Source of the DNA: Syntrophomonadaceae bacterium
GTDB taxonomy: Bacteria > Bacillota > Syntrophomonadia > Syntrophomonadales > DTU052
DNA: 64,000 nucleotides
Reading direction: 5' to 3'
Assembly: GCA_012729505.1 (NCBI GenBank)
Contig: JAAYDA010000066.1
Span: 1 to 64,000 of the forward strand
The notes beneath the pieces were generated by a model. The model searched no databases and was not told the DNA's origin. It worked only from the letters and a program-made list of their open reading frames with translations. Positions 28,607-39,918 of the stretch are shown here, in pieces. The position numbers and the translations under genes are program-made. How positions within the stretch are numbered: position 1 is the stretch's first letter; each line of letters opens with the position of its first letter.

Positions 28607-28849
28607 TTAGCGTTGGTTTGCTAAATAATCCGGATCCCTTTTTCTCTCTTCCAAATCCATATACTGTCTGCGATATAACTCCATGTTTTTCTTGCGCCGG
28701 GCCTGTAACAAAGCTTGACGCCGCACCTGGTGTTCCTTTCCTTTAGCTTCAACTTTTAAGGTAACTATATACATAGCGAAGGCCAATATTAATTTTAATA
28801 TCAGGTAACCAAACGCTAATAGCAGGAATACTTTCTGCAATGGGGTCAA
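28607..28849 (-). CDS. Small single-span membrane protein, paralog of the 46-residue protein at 29483
   Basis: 80 residues if started at TTG 28849, which has AAGGAGGTG 6 nt upstream; an ATG at 28867 overlaps that site. With this start the N-terminus (M)TPLQKVFLLLAFGYLILK aligns with MSTLQKLFLVMALSYLFIK of the neighbouring gene at 29483. One membrane helix (about 6-30) is followed by a long basic, charged cytoplasmic tail (RRQALLQARRKKN). I do not recognise a named family. Its place between spoIID and the ATP synthase operon gives no firm clue to function. Confidence 0.8.
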   Translation of the reverse strand: MTPLQKVFLLLAFGYLILKLILAFAMYIVTLKVEAKGKEHQVRRQALLQARRKKNMELYRRQYMDLEERKRDPDYLANQR

Positions 28850-29195
28850 TTGGAACACCTCCTTCATCCTTCTGTCGTATCATTGCCAACCAAGTTATCC
28901 GGTCCTTACTTCTGAAATAGAATCAGTCAGCAGACACGTGTCTTTTCTCAATATTAGTAGATTTTGTCAGGATTTATTGCTTTGCCTGAAGGAAGGAGGG
29001 TCACTAAGATAATACTGTCTACGTCAAACCTTCAATCATCTTTGCAGCAGAATAATGGATTTGTATGATTTCTCAGTCCTGAAAATTTCTATAGTTTTCC
29101 TACACCAATATGAAAATCAATTGTCCATAGCCAATTCCGGACAACACAGCCAACATTGCCGCCCCAGCATATTTTATCTCCCCGAACTCCTCCCT

Positions 29196-29282
29196 CTATC
29201 TATCTAGGTAAGCAATTATTTCTTCCCGCTGCCTCCTTAACATTATTCCTCTAATCCGTTCCTTAGATTCATTATAATCGAC
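29196..29282 (-). pseudogene. Possible remnant of a parvulin-type foldase C-terminus
   Basis: An in-frame stretch ending in TAG encodes VDYNESKERIRGIMLRRQ followed by REEIIAYLDR. The amphipathic style resembles the final helix of PrsA/SurA-type peptidyl-prolyl isomerases. No parvulin domain or start is found upstream. The remainder of 28850-29440 shows no convincing gene, repeat or RNA; this is a weak, pattern-based suggestion. Confidence 0.2.
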
Positions 29283-29440
29283 AATCAGCAAAAATGTACA
29301 GTATATTCTGTAAATTCGGATGCTTGTGAAAATAGTCTCCTCCAATGAAGTTCTTAGTAACTATACTATGGAATTTATACCGGATTTTTTCCGACCTTGA
29401 ACAGGAAAAAAATGCAATAGAATTCGGAAGGAAGCATCCC

Positions 29441-29470
29441 CAAAAAAACAGGCCGTTTTCACGGCCTTGT
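29441..29470 (-). terminator. Intrinsic terminator after the 46-residue membrane protein
   Basis: Minus strand AGGCCGT, tetraloop GAAA, ACGGCCT, then a run of seven Ts. It follows the 46-codon gene by about 15 nt, which supports that gene being a genuine transcription unit end. Confidence 0.85.
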
Positions 29471-29482
29471 CTGTTCAAAATA

Positions 29483-29623
29483 TTATCGTTTTCTCTTTCG
29501 TCTTAACTCGAGGACTCTTTTTTCTAATCGAACAGTGGCGATGTACAACATTAATACCAGGAACATCTTAATGAATAAATAGCTAAGAGCCATCACCAGG
29601 AAAAGTTTCTGCAAGGTGCTCAT
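29483..29623 (-). CDS. Very small membrane protein (46 residues)
   Basis: ATG at 29623 with GAGGAGG and 9 nt spacing; stop TAA at 29483-29485. The product starts MSTLQKLFLVMALSYLFIKM, has one membrane helix (about 6-30) and a strongly basic tail ending LRRKRKR. Identical or similar at most positions to the N-terminal 36 residues of the protein at 28607 (LQK, FL, A, YL, K, YI-T). It sits between atpC's terminator and its own terminator. Function unknown; genuineness is supported by ribosome site, paralog and terminator. Confidence 0.75.
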   Translation of the reverse strand: MSTLQKLFLVMALSYLFIKMFLVLMLYIATVRLEKRVLELRRKRKR

Positions 29624-29677
29624 TTTTGACGTCCTCCTCGGCAGATAACCCCCTTAGGCCACAAAGGATTGTTCCAG

Positions 29678-29707
29678 GAAAAAGTAAGCCGGGCACGCCC
29701 GGCTTAC
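29678..29707 (-). terminator. Terminator of the ATP synthase operon
   Basis: Minus strand GTAAGCCGGGC, loop GTG, CCCGGCTTAC, then TTTTT, 13 nt after the atpC stop. A near-perfect GC-rich hairpin. Confidence 0.93.
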
Positions 29708-29719
29708 ACATCCCTTTTA

Positions 29720-30133
29720 TTATTGATCCATTTCTGACGCTCTTATTCTGGCAATAGCACGGAGCAACGCCATCTGAGCTCTGACATAGCTGATTTGGTC
29801 CTGCCTTTCGGCCAATCTTCTCTCTGCTCTGTCTTTGGCAGCCTTCGCTCTCAGCAGATCGATTTCGCGACCGTGTTCCGCTGTTTCTGCCAAAACCTTG
29901 GCCTCATTATCAATGTTCTCCATGAGGCCACCGCTAATTGCCATATGGCGTACTTCCCCATCGGGCATAGTGTACCGTAATACCCCGATTCTTAAGCCGG
30001 CCACAATAGGAGCGTGGTTTTTCAGGAGTCCTAACTCTCCTACAACCGAAGGTGCTACCACAAACTGCACTTCATCACTGAGTGCAATACGTTCTGGAGT
30101 AACCACCTCAAGTAAGAAGGTGTTTTCCGCCAT
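29720..30133 (-). CDS. atpC: ATP synthase F1, epsilon subunit
   Basis: 137 residues: N-terminal beta-sandwich (LLEVVTPERIALSDEVQFVV) and C-terminal two-helix regulatory domain (RAKAAKDRAERRLAERQDQ). It links the gamma shaft to the c-ring and inhibits ATP hydrolysis. Last gene of the operon, 3 nt after atpD. Confidence 0.95.
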   Translation of the reverse strand: MAENTFLLEVVTPERIALSDEVQFVVAPSVVGELGLLKNHAPIVAGLRIGVLRYTMPDGEVRHMAISGGLMENIDNEAKVLAETAEHGREIDLLRAKAAKDRAERRLAERQDQISYVRAQMALLRAIARIRASEMDQ

Positions 30134-30136
30134 AAA

Positions 30137-31570
<1,434 letters not shown>

Positions 31571-32467
31571 TTACCTGCCTCCTTTTTTCAGAGCCTCTGC
31601 TCCACTGGAGATTTCTAGAATTTCATTGGTGATCCCGGCCTGTCGCGCCTTGTTCATCTCCAGCGTTAGAATGTCAATCAACTCTGACGCGTTATCAGTC
31701 GCACTCCCCATAGCGGTCATACGTGCCCCCTGCTCGCTAGCCTTCGATTCCTGCATAGCATGATAAACCTGGCTCATCAGGTAACGAGGCAGCAGACTAA
31801 CCAAAATCTGTTCCGCATCCGGTTCGTAAATATAATCCGGTGAAAACCTGGCATACTCTTCAGCTTCAGCCTTAATATCTTCAGGTGTTTCCACCGGCAG
31901 GATTTTCTGCACGGTAGGAATCTGCCGCATGGCATTCACGAAATGAGCAAATACCAAGTAAACCTCATCAGCAGCGCCTTCCTCATATAGCTGAGCTATA
32001 AACTGCCCTATTTCCTGGGCCTGACTATAATCCAAGTTATCACCCAGATTGATAAAATCTCCTTGAAGGTTATAGCCTCGTTTGCGGTAAAAATCACGGC
32101 CTCGCCTTCCCACCGCCACTATTCCCGCTTCAACCGGCCTTTCATCCTCCATAATTGTTTGGTTCGCTTTTCTTATAATGTTAGTATTAAAACCACCACA
32201 CAAACCACGGTCGCCAGTTATGACCACATACGTCACCCGCTTGATTGGGTCATGAGCCTCTAGCAAAGGATGCTTGGCACCGGACGACATGGCCACCAAT
32301 CTCGCCAATATCTCCTGCAATTTCCCAGTATATGGCCGTGAAGATTCAGCTTTCTCCTGAGCCTTGCGCAGCTTGGCAGCCGACACCATTTTCATCGCTT
32401 TAGTGATCTGTCTGGTACTGTTGACGCTTCTTATGCGTCGTTTGAAATCTCTTACTCCCTTAGCCAT
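31571..32467 (-). CDS. atpG: ATP synthase F1, gamma subunit
   Basis: 298 residues, the rotary shaft. N-terminal coiled coil (DFKRRIRSVNSTRQITKAMK, about 6-25), ITGDRGLCGGFNTN (about 84-97) and a C-terminal helix with RMTAMGSATDNASELID and NKARQAGITNEI. Complete. Confidence 0.96.
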   Translation of the reverse strand: MAKGVRDFKRRIRSVNSTRQITKAMKMVSAAKLRKAQEKAESSRPYTGKLQEILARLVAMSSGAKHPLLEAHDPIKRVTYVVITGDRGLCGGFNTNIIRKANQTIMEDERPVEAGIVAVGRRGRDFYRKRGYNLQGDFINLGDNLDYSQAQEIGQFIAQLYEEGAADEVYLVFAHFVNAMRQIPTVQKILPVETPEDIKAEAEEYARFSPDYIYEPDAEQILVSLLPRYLMSQVYHAMQESKASEQGARMTAMGSATDNASELIDILTLEMNKARQAGITNEILEISSGAEALKKGGR

Positions 32468-32481
32468 GTCTCATTCACCAC

Positions 32482-33990
<1,509 letters not shown>

Positions 33991-34008
33991 TTAATACCTC
34001 ACCCCTAT

Positions 34009-34557
34009 CTAGCTGATCTTACTTCTCTTGAGGCTGGATTTCAGCATGTCTAATCTTTTTACAACGCTGGCATCAATGACCCTATCTCCAATGCGGACCT
34101 TGATTCCACCAATTAAGGTTGGATCGATGGAGAATTCTACTCTGACCTTCTTGCCGGTCGCTGCTGCAAGGGCCTTTTCCAGTTGAGTAATATCTTGCTT
34201 ATCAACATGCTTAGCGGAAACAACTTCAGCCTTAAGTATATTCCGACTCTCATCAGCCATGGCCTGGTATTCGTCATATATCACTTCCAGGTGATTGGCT
34301 CTTCTTTTGTCAACGACTATACTTAAGAAGTTCATCGTAGTATCCGAAATCCGGCTGGAAAACAACTTGGCTAGTACTTCTTTTTTCTCACTCGGCGGTA
34401 TTAACACGTGAGCCATATATGCTTTAAGCTCCTCATGTGAAATTATGGTTTCAACCGCCTCAGCCAATTCCTGTTGGAACTGATCGATTTTTACTTGCTC
34501 CTGGGCGATGGCAAAGAACGCTTCTGCATAGCGCCTACCGACACTCTTGTTTAACAT
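34009..34557 (-). CDS. atpH: ATP synthase F1, delta subunit
   Basis: 182 residues. N-terminal helical bundle (SVGRRYAEAFFAIAQEQ) and C-terminal segment DPTLIGGIKVRIGDRVIDASV, the family hallmark. Connects the peripheral stalk to the alpha subunit. Its start overlaps the 3' end of atpF by 7 nt. Confidence 0.95.
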   Translation of the reverse strand: MLNKSVGRRYAEAFFAIAQEQVKIDQFQQELAEAVETIISHEELKAYMAHVLIPPSEKKEVLAKLFSSRISDTTMNFLSIVVDKRRANHLEVIYDEYQAMADESRNILKAEVVSAKHVDKQDITQLEKALAAATGKKVRVEFSIDPTLIGGIKVRIGDRVIDASVVKRLDMLKSSLKRSKIS

Positions 34558-35144
34558 AGCATGTCCCCTGCGTCCTTAATAAAATCTTCCACCATTGACT
34601 TATGATCTTCTTCAGTAATCGCCCTGCCCAGGACCTTTTCTGCTGCTAAAATCGCCAATGTAGCCGCTGTATCGCGTAATTCTGACAGCGCCTGTTCTTT
34701 CTCAGCTTGAATTTCTGCTATGGCTTTATTCTTAGTAGCCACAGCCTCTTCTCCTGCCTTGGCAATGATTGAGTTTTTGGTTTCCTCTGCTATTTGTGTA
34801 CCCCGGGTCACTAATTCTTGAGCTTCCCTCCGTGCGTCAGCCAGTTCCGTTGCCGAGTCTTTCCTCATTTGCTCAACTTCAACTAATAATTCCTCGGCAT
34901 GTTTTAAAGAGCTTTCGATCGTATTCTGACGCTCTTCCAACATATTACTGACAGGGTTAAACGCAAATTTATATAGTAAGGCTAGCAACACAAAGAAGTT
35001 AACTGCAGACCACCCGATTTTAACTAGATCAGGAAATGGTGGTACTTCATCCGCAGCGTAACAAGAAGTCGCTAAGCCCATTATGATAAGCATGCTCAGG
35101 AGCAGGACCAACAGGGCTGACCATTTTTTTCTTCTCACAGGCAT
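34551..35144 (-). CDS. atpF: ATP synthase F0, b subunit with N-terminal signal-like extension
   Basis: 197 residues from the ATG at 35144, which has GGAGG 5 nt upstream; a start at 35156 is less likely. It is about 30 residues longer at the N-terminus than usual. Basic MPVRRKKW, a hydrophobic stretch (LLVLLLSMLIIMGLA), then TSCYAADE, which looks like a signal-peptidase site, precede the normal membrane helix (WSAVNFFVLLALLYKFAF, about 48-65). A long charged coiled coil follows (LEERQNTIESSLKHAEEL), as in all b subunits. Peripheral stalk component. Confidence 0.93.
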   Translation of the reverse strand: MPVRRKKWSALLVLLLSMLIIMGLATSCYAADEVPPFPDLVKIGWSAVNFFVLLALLYKFAFNPVSNMLEERQNTIESSLKHAEELLVEVEQMRKDSATELADARREAQELVTRGTQIAEETKNSIIAKAGEEAVATKNKAIAEIQAEKEQALSELRDTAATLAILAAEKVLGRAITEEDHKSMVEDFIKDAGDMLC

Positions 35145-35249
35145 GTCTACCTCCATTCATTATTAAGGGTAAGATATGTTGGGCGATGAGCAATCAGCTG
35201 TCTAATTCTCACCGCCCTATACTGCAGTTAGGCTTTCTCTGTCACAAGA

Positions 35250-35477
35250 TTATCCAATCTTACCCACTAGCATGAAGGCGATAAGCAAACCATAAATCGT
35301 TAGGGTTTCGATAAATGCCAAGGTGATGAACAATAAAGTTCTAACTTGGTCTGCTACCTCGGGCTGCCGGGCAATACTTTCCACAGCCTTTCCCCCCAGA
35401 GTTCCCATTCCAATACCTCCACCGAGAGCCCCAACAGCTACGGCAAGACCAGCACCAATCGCGAACATTCCTTCCAT
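35250..35477 (-). CDS. atpE: ATP synthase F0, c subunit
   Basis: 75 residues, two hairpin helices with the polar loop ARQPE (36-40) and the ion-binding glutamate E57 in AFIETLTIYG. The Na+-binding signature of Propionigenium-type c subunits needs Gln in the first helix (GIGQG). Here that position is Met (GIGMG), so proton coupling is more likely, although Thr follows E57. Glycine-rich first helix GALGGGIGMGTLGG. Confidence 0.96.
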   Translation of the reverse strand: MEGMFAIGAGLAVAVGALGGGIGMGTLGGKAVESIARQPEVADQVRTLLFITLAFIETLTIYGLLIAFMLVGKIG

Positions 35478-35556
35478 TACATTCCCCTCCTTTCTTGGTT
35501 CAGTGAATTTAAATTGCCTGTCACTGATACTGATAAAGTAATAAACCCCTTAATTT

Positions 35557-36249
35557 TTAGTGCCCTTCTCCGGTTGCCGCTCCAATATAACTTGCCGCCA
35601 AAATGGTGAACACTATTGCCTGAATAGCGCCTGTAATAAGACCCAGAGCCATTATGGGCATCGGAACAAAGAACGGTGCCATCATTAATAGAAAGGCAAT
35701 TATCGTTTCTTCCCCAAAGACGTTACCAAATAGACGAAGTGTAAGAGATAAAGGACGGACCACTTCTTCAAGCAAATTCAACGGCAACATAAGCGGCATC
35801 GGCTTGATAAAGTTGCCAAAATAGCCCATTCCATGCTCTCTGAATCCAGCCACCTGAACCGATAGAAACACGGTAACCGCCAGAGTCGCAGTTACGTTCC
35901 AATCTGCGGTAGGCACTTTGTAACCGGTTACAGTAGATGCGCCTGGAATGAGACCGCTATAGTTTGATACCAGAATAAACAAGAAAAATGTGGTCAGAAT
36001 CGGCATCCATTTTTTTGCCACCGCCTTCGTCATCATTCCTCCGAAGAAATCATGAGTCCATTCGACCACCATTTCAAGTGCGTTCTGAAATCCGCGGGGG
36101 ACTCTTTCCATTTTTCGTGTGGCAAGATACGCAAAAGCTGCAATGACAAAAATTATGGCCCATTCGGTAACTACCAGTTCTGGCACCGGCAACTTATTAG
36201 CTATTGTAAACAGTGGTTCTTGCCCGGACGATGCGAACACAGATATCAC
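35557..36249 (-). CDS. atpB: ATP synthase F0, a subunit
   Basis: 230 residues with about five membrane helices. The helix LSLTLRLFGNVFGEE contains the essential arginine, and GAIQAIVFTILAASYIG closes the protein. Start is GTG at 36249 with a GGGGGG ribosome site. It forms the ion half-channels against the c-ring. Confidence 0.95.
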   Translation of the reverse strand: MISVFASSGQEPLFTIANKLPVPELVVTEWAIIFVIAAFAYLATRKMERVPRGFQNALEMVVEWTHDFFGGMMTKAVAKKWMPILTTFFLFILVSNYSGLIPGASTVTGYKVPTADWNVTATLAVTVFLSVQVAGFREHGMGYFGNFIKPMPLMLPLNLLEEVVRPLSLTLRLFGNVFGEETIIAFLLMMAPFFVPMPIMALGLITGAIQAIVFTILAASYIGAATGEGH

Positions 36250-36278
36250 TAATTCCCCCCCTTTCCTTTAAATTTGTC

Positions 36279-36608
36279 TTATCTTCGCTCAGTTTCTTTT
36301 CCCTGGTCTTTAACCAAACCCTCGAAAAAGGTCCGGTTACTTCGACTTACGACCAAAAAGAGCAGAATACCGAAGACCATACCGCCTAATACACCCAGAG
36401 TGAATTTCATGCCTGACCAATAAAGCGCACTTCCCATAAGAAGCGTCAGCAACCCAATCTTAATAACATATCTGACCACTAAATATTTTGTGGCCTCTTG
36501 CGGAGGCATACTCCTTGCTTTCTTCATTATTCGCAAGTTCAGCCACATCGACAAGACAAATATTAATAAACCGAGAAGAACACCGGCTATTATCATGTTT
36601 TCCCTCAC
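36279..36608 (-). CDS. atpI: ATP synthase subunit I (AtpI family)
   Basis: 109 residues with four hydrophobic segments (about 6-25, 43-60, 66-85 and a shorter one). Matches the ATP-synt_I family found immediately before atpB; family members assist c-ring assembly or divalent-cation supply. Basic hydrophilic tail RSNRTFFEGLVKDQGKE. Overlaps none of its neighbours. Confidence 0.85.
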   Translation of the reverse strand: MRENMIIAGVLLGLLIFVLSMWLNLRIMKKARSMPPQEATKYLVVRYVIKIGLLTLLMGSALYWSGMKFTLGVLGGMVFGILLFLVVSRSNRTFFEGLVKDQGKETERR

Positions 36609-36627
36609 ATAATAATTTCCTTACGGG

Positions 36628-36990
36628 CTATTTCTGACCCGAATCTCGATCTTCTTTGCCGCTTTTATCCAATTCGGCCAACCTCTGTTTGGCTTCATCC
36701 AATGCTGTAATGATTTCTTTACTGGGAGCATAATCTCTTGTTTCTGTATCCTCATCTTTTTCCAGAACATTACCGAATCCGCCTTTTTTGACCGCTTTGT
36801 CATAAATGATTTTCAAGCCCGTTACCAACCCCAGCAGCAAAGACAAGAGCATCAGCCATGGCTCAGTCCCAAAACGGGTATCAAGATAATCACCAGCGAA
36901 ATATCCTAAGGCTATTGCAGCCACAAAGCTGGTAGCCATCGAAATAGCATCGCCTAATGATCTGGAAAAGTTTCTGGTTTTTCTTGCCAT
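36628..36990 (-). CDS. atpZ: AtpZ/AtpI-type small membrane protein
   Basis: 120 residues with two membrane helices (about 14-34 and 42-62) and GYFAGDYLDTRFG between them, the ATPase_gene1 signature. I start at 36990 (MARKTRNFSR), where AAGGAAG lies 5 nt upstream; the upstream in-frame ATG at 37098 has no site. Hydrophilic acidic tail of ~55 residues follows. First gene of the ATP synthase operon. Confidence 0.85.
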   Translation of the reverse strand: MARKTRNFSRSLGDAISMATSFVAAIALGYFAGDYLDTRFGTEPWLMLLSLLLGLVTGLKIIYDKAVKKGGFGNVLEKDEDTETRDYAPSKEIITALDEAKQRLAELDKSGKEDRDSGQK

Positions 36991-37151
36991 AAGATCTTCC
37001 TTTAAACGATTAAGACCCAAATTTGATTTCTCTATCTGATAGCAAAATCCTCTTTTTTTCTTGTTCTGAATACTCCGAATCTTATCAGTCTCAAGCACAT
37101 TTTGTTATTAGCCGAATTTCCGTTGTAAAAAATGCCCTCTTTGTTACTATC

Positions 37152-37505
37152 TCACTGGTCATCATCTCTGGTCAGATAACCTTTTTTACATAGCTTACTA
37201 ATATGATATTCCACGGCCTGCCCAATATCCACCTGATAATTTTCTTCCATAACAAACATCATGGATACTGCGGTCTGGGCCACATCCAGCAATTCGCCTA
37301 CAATATTCGTCGCCAGATCACGCTCATCCAGATAGACCTGTTCACCGCTGAGCCCACGCAGTTTCCCTATTGCCTCTGCCAGTTCTCCAGCCTCTTCCAT
37401 AAGCTTCAGGGCAGTAGATTCCAAAGTAGGGGTTAAGCCATCGAGTCGTGGCAAGCTTATAGTTTTAGTCCTCAAAATTCTCACTTCCCTTGATCTGATA
37501 TTCAC
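37152..37505 (-). CDS. MazG-like nucleotide pyrophosphohydrolase family protein
   Basis: About 117 residues. The helical MazG motif is present: KLMEEAGELAEAIG (about 35-48) and VGELLDVAQTAVS (about 69-81), giving the EExxE and ExxD metal ligands of the all-alpha NTP pyrophosphatases. The start is uncertain: from 37505 it overlaps the end of the deaminase gene by 41 nt, and GTG at 37484 or TTG at 37478 are alternatives. Adjacent dCMP deaminase suggests nucleotide-pool sanitation. Substrate unknown. Confidence 0.8.
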   Translation of the reverse strand: MNIRSREVRILRTKTISLPRLDGLTPTLESTALKLMEEAGELAEAIGKLRGLSGEQVYLDERDLATNIVGELLDVAQTAVSMMFVMEENYQVDIGQAVEYHISKLCKKGYLTRDDDQ

Positions 37506-37941
37506 AGACCTCTATACCTGCATCGCGAAAAATGCCCATGGCTGTTTCATCGTTGAAATCACCCAGGTGGACTACTCTTACCACCCCGGCGTTAACCAGC
37601 ATACGAGCACATAGCATGCAGGGCTGATTAGTACAATACAGAACCGAATCGATAGTTGAAATTCCATAACGCGCCGCATTAATGATGGCATTCTGCTCTG
37701 CATGAACTCCCCGGCACAATTCATAACGGTGTCCGGAGGGAATGCCTTCAGCTTCTCTTAAACATCCAATCTCCAGACAATGGGGCACCCCCTGGGGTGC
37801 TCCATTATATCCGGTAGAGATTATTCGCTCTCCTTTAACCAGCAGGGCGCCAACATTACGTCGCAAGCAGGTAGACCGCGAAGCCACCATTACGGCCAAT
37901 TGGGAAAAATATGCGTCCCATGTAGGTCTTGTTCTTGTCAT
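37465..37941 (-). CDS. Deoxycytidylate deaminase (ComEB family)
   Basis: 158 residues. Zinc-dependent cytidine/deoxycytidylate deaminase fold with HAEQNAI (about 80-86, catalytic His and Glu) and PCMLCAR (about 107-113, zinc cysteines). ComEB-like dCMP deaminase makes dUMP, the substrate of ThyX encoded in this window. Between glyA and the ATP synthase block, in a neighbourhood similar to other Clostridia. Confidence 0.92.
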   Translation of the reverse strand: MTRTRPTWDAYFSQLAVMVASRSTCLRRNVGALLVKGERIISTGYNGAPQGVPHCLEIGCLREAEGIPSGHRYELCRGVHAEQNAIINAARYGISTIDSVLYCTNQPCMLCARMLVNAGVVRVVHLGDFNDETAMGIFRDAGIEVCEYQIKGSENFED

Positions 37942-38028
37942 GATTAATTCCTTACTATATTATTACCCGTACTTAATCCAGCCTTTCTTAAAGCATGGAA
38001 ATCCTTTCGGAAACCGAGAATACCATGC

Positions 38029-39276
38029 TTAATTTCCATACAGAGGATACTTGCCGGTGATTTCGGCTACAATTTCACGGGCCCGCCCCTTGCTGATATC
38101 ATCCGGATTGTTTAATGCCAGAGAAATGGCTTCCGCTAAGTCTGTCATATCAGCCATCGTCAAACCTCTGGAAGTAATGGCCGGAGTGCCTATTCTTATG
38201 CCACTGGTTACAGTTGGCTTCTGCGGGTCAAAGGGAATGGCGTTTTTATTAACAGTAATGTCAACTTGCTCCAGTAGTTCCTCTGCCTGCTTCCCAGTCA
38301 ATCCTTGATTTCTAACATCCACTAGCATCAAATGAGTATCAGTGCCACCAGAAACCAGCCGGAACTGGCGTTTATTCAATTCCTCAGCCAGAGTTTGAGC
38401 ATTGTCCACGATTCTCTTCTGATAATCCTTGAACTCTTCAGACATAGCCTCCAGGAAACAAACTGCTTTAGCAGCAATTACATGCATCAGAGGTCCCCCC
38501 TGAATTCCAGGAAACACTGCCTTGTCAATCTTGGGCCCCCATTCCTCATTACAAAGAATCATCCCCCCCCGCGGACCCCGTAAAGTCTTGTGGGTGGTGG
38601 TAGTGGTGAAATCAGCATAAGGAACCGGACTATCATGGAGCCCCGCCGCAACCAAACCCGCTATATGAGCCATGTCAACCATGAGAAGAGCTGAAACCGA
38701 ATCGGCAATCTCGCGGAATATTTTGTAATCAAGAAAACGAGGATAAGCACTGGCCCCAACTACAATCATTTTGGGATTATTTTGCCTGGCTATATCCATC
38801 ACCTGATCATAGTCAATCATCTCGGTGACCGGATCCACTCCGTAACTCACCACATTAAAGTACTTGCCCGAAAGGTTTACCGGGCTGCCGTGAGTGAGAT
38901 GCCCTCCGTGGTTCAGGTTCATGCCCATTATGGTGTCCCCGGGTTTTAAAGCCGCAAAATAAACCGCAGTATTAGCCTGGGCCCCCGAATGAGGCTGTAC
39001 ATTAACATGGGCGGATCCGAAGACCTGCTTGGCTCGGGTCCGGGCCAATTCCTCGGCTACATCAACAAACTCACAACCTCCATAGTACCGTTTCCCCGGA
39101 TATCCTTCGGCATATTTGTTGGTCATCACTCCACCCTGAGCGGCCATAACCGCCCGAGATACGAAATTCTCCGAGGCTATAAGCTCAAGCTTTTTCGCCT
39201 GCCGCTGCTCCTCCTTGGCAATCGCTTCAGCGATTTCCGGGTCTACTGGCAACACATACTTTTCAATATAATCCAC
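38029..39276 (-). CDS. glyA: Serine hydroxymethyltransferase
   Basis: 415 residues. PLP-dependent; the lysine in [14 protein letters not shown] (about 225-238) binds the cofactor. Interconverts serine and glycine with methylene-tetrahydrofolate, feeding ThyX. Starts at GTG 39276 with GGGGGG upstream and overlaps the end of rpiB by 14 nt. A hairpin at the 3' end (AAGCATGG and CCATGCTT around 37990-38030) may be a weak terminator. Confidence 0.97.
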   Translation of the reverse strand: MDYIEKYVLPVDPEIAEAIAKEEQRQAKKLELIASENFVSRAVMAAQGGVMTNKYAEGYPGKRYYGGCEFVDVAEELARTRAKQVFGSAHVNVQPHSGAQANTAVYFAALKPGDTIMGMNLNHGGHLTHGSPVNLSGKYFNVVSYGVDPVTEMIDYDQVMDIARQNNPKMIVVGASAYPRFLDYKIFREIADSVSALLMVDMAHIAGLVAAGLHDSPVPYADFTTTTTHKTLRGPRGGMILCNEEWGPKIDKAVFPGIQGGPLMHVIAAKAVCFLEAMSEEFKDYQKRIVDNAQTLAEELNKRQFRLVSGGTDTHLMLVDVRNQGLTGKQAEELLEQVDITVNKNAIPFDPQKPTVTSGIRIGTPAITSRGLTMADMTDLAEAISLALNNPDDISKGRAREIVAEITGKYPLYGN

Positions 39277-39739
39277 CGATTGCCCCCCTCTGTATTAAAT
39301 ATTTTTCCTCAATTTCACTAATCATATCTACTCTTCTCTGATGGCGCCCTCCAGCGAAAGATGCGCTCAGAAACTGTTTAATTATCCCTTCCGCCTGGTC
39401 TTTCCCTACCAACCTGGCACCAAATGCCAACAAATTAGCATCATTATGTTCACGAGCCACCTTAGCAGAAAATTCATCATTACATACTACGGCTCTTATG
39501 CCCGGGATTTTATTGGCAACAATAGCCATGCCCTGTCCACTGCCACAAATGAGTATACCTAACCCGGCTTCCCCTCGCCGCACCATTAAAGCCACCTGCT
39601 CTGCTATAACCGGATAGTCAACCGTCTCCAGGCCGGAACAGCCTGCGTCAACAATCTCATTCCCCAGACTGAGTATAAACGGCTTCAATTCCTCTTTAAG
39701 CTCATATCCGGCATGGTCACTTCCCACCGCTAAAATCAT
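39263..39739 (-). CDS. rpiB: Ribose-5-phosphate isomerase B
   Basis: 158 residues from 39739, where GAGGTG lies 9 nt upstream and the family-typical [16 protein letters not shown] begins. The earlier in-frame starts (39769, 39796) are not supported by alignment to the family. Catalytic CGSGQGM (about 67-73), HNDAN near 100. Interconverts ribose 5-phosphate and ribulose 5-phosphate. Position between ywlE and glyA equals B. subtilis ywlF. Confidence 0.94.
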   Translation of the reverse strand: MILAVGSDHAGYELKEELKPFILSLGNEIVDAGCSGLETVDYPVIAEQVALMVRRGEAGLGILICGSGQGMAIVANKIPGIRAVVCNDEFSAKVAREHNDANLLAFGARLVGKDQAEGIIKQFLSASFAGGRHQRRVDMISEIEEKYLIQRGAIGGLY

Positions 39740-39804
39740 ATCATTACACACCTCATCCGTATTCGACATTATCCTCGCCAAACCTTCAGCTGACATTGTT
39801 GTTG

Positions 39805-39918
39805 TTTATCCGATGACTAACCCGCCCTAAGACCCCCGCCTCTATAGGCGGCAGGTGCCCAAGGGCGGCTAAGATTCAGATGGAGTTAAAACTCCACCTG
39901 AATCAAGTCTTACTTTAT
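39805..39918 (-). repeat. Dispersed repeat family R1, copy 2 (inverted, internally deleted)
   Basis: Inverted relative to the other copies and about 21 bp shorter. The segment between two CTTAG direct repeats (TCGCACGGATCCAGGGA plus one repeat) is missing. Its outer end, read on the minus strand as ATAAAGTAAGACTTG, provides the last two codons and the stop of the neighbouring phosphatase gene. Confidence 0.9.

Noticed and set aside
29272-29478. 68-codon frame between the small membrane protein genes
   Set aside because: It overlaps the intrinsic terminator at 29441-29470 and has no ribosome site.
35250-35477. Na+-coupled ATP synthase
   Set aside because: The c subunit has Met where the Na+ type needs Gln in the first helix, so the full Na+ signature is not present even though Thr follows E57.
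37990-38030. Rho-independent terminator after glyA
   Set aside because: There is an AAGCATGG/CCATGCTT hairpin, but it overlaps the stop codon and is followed by TTTAAG rather than a T-run.
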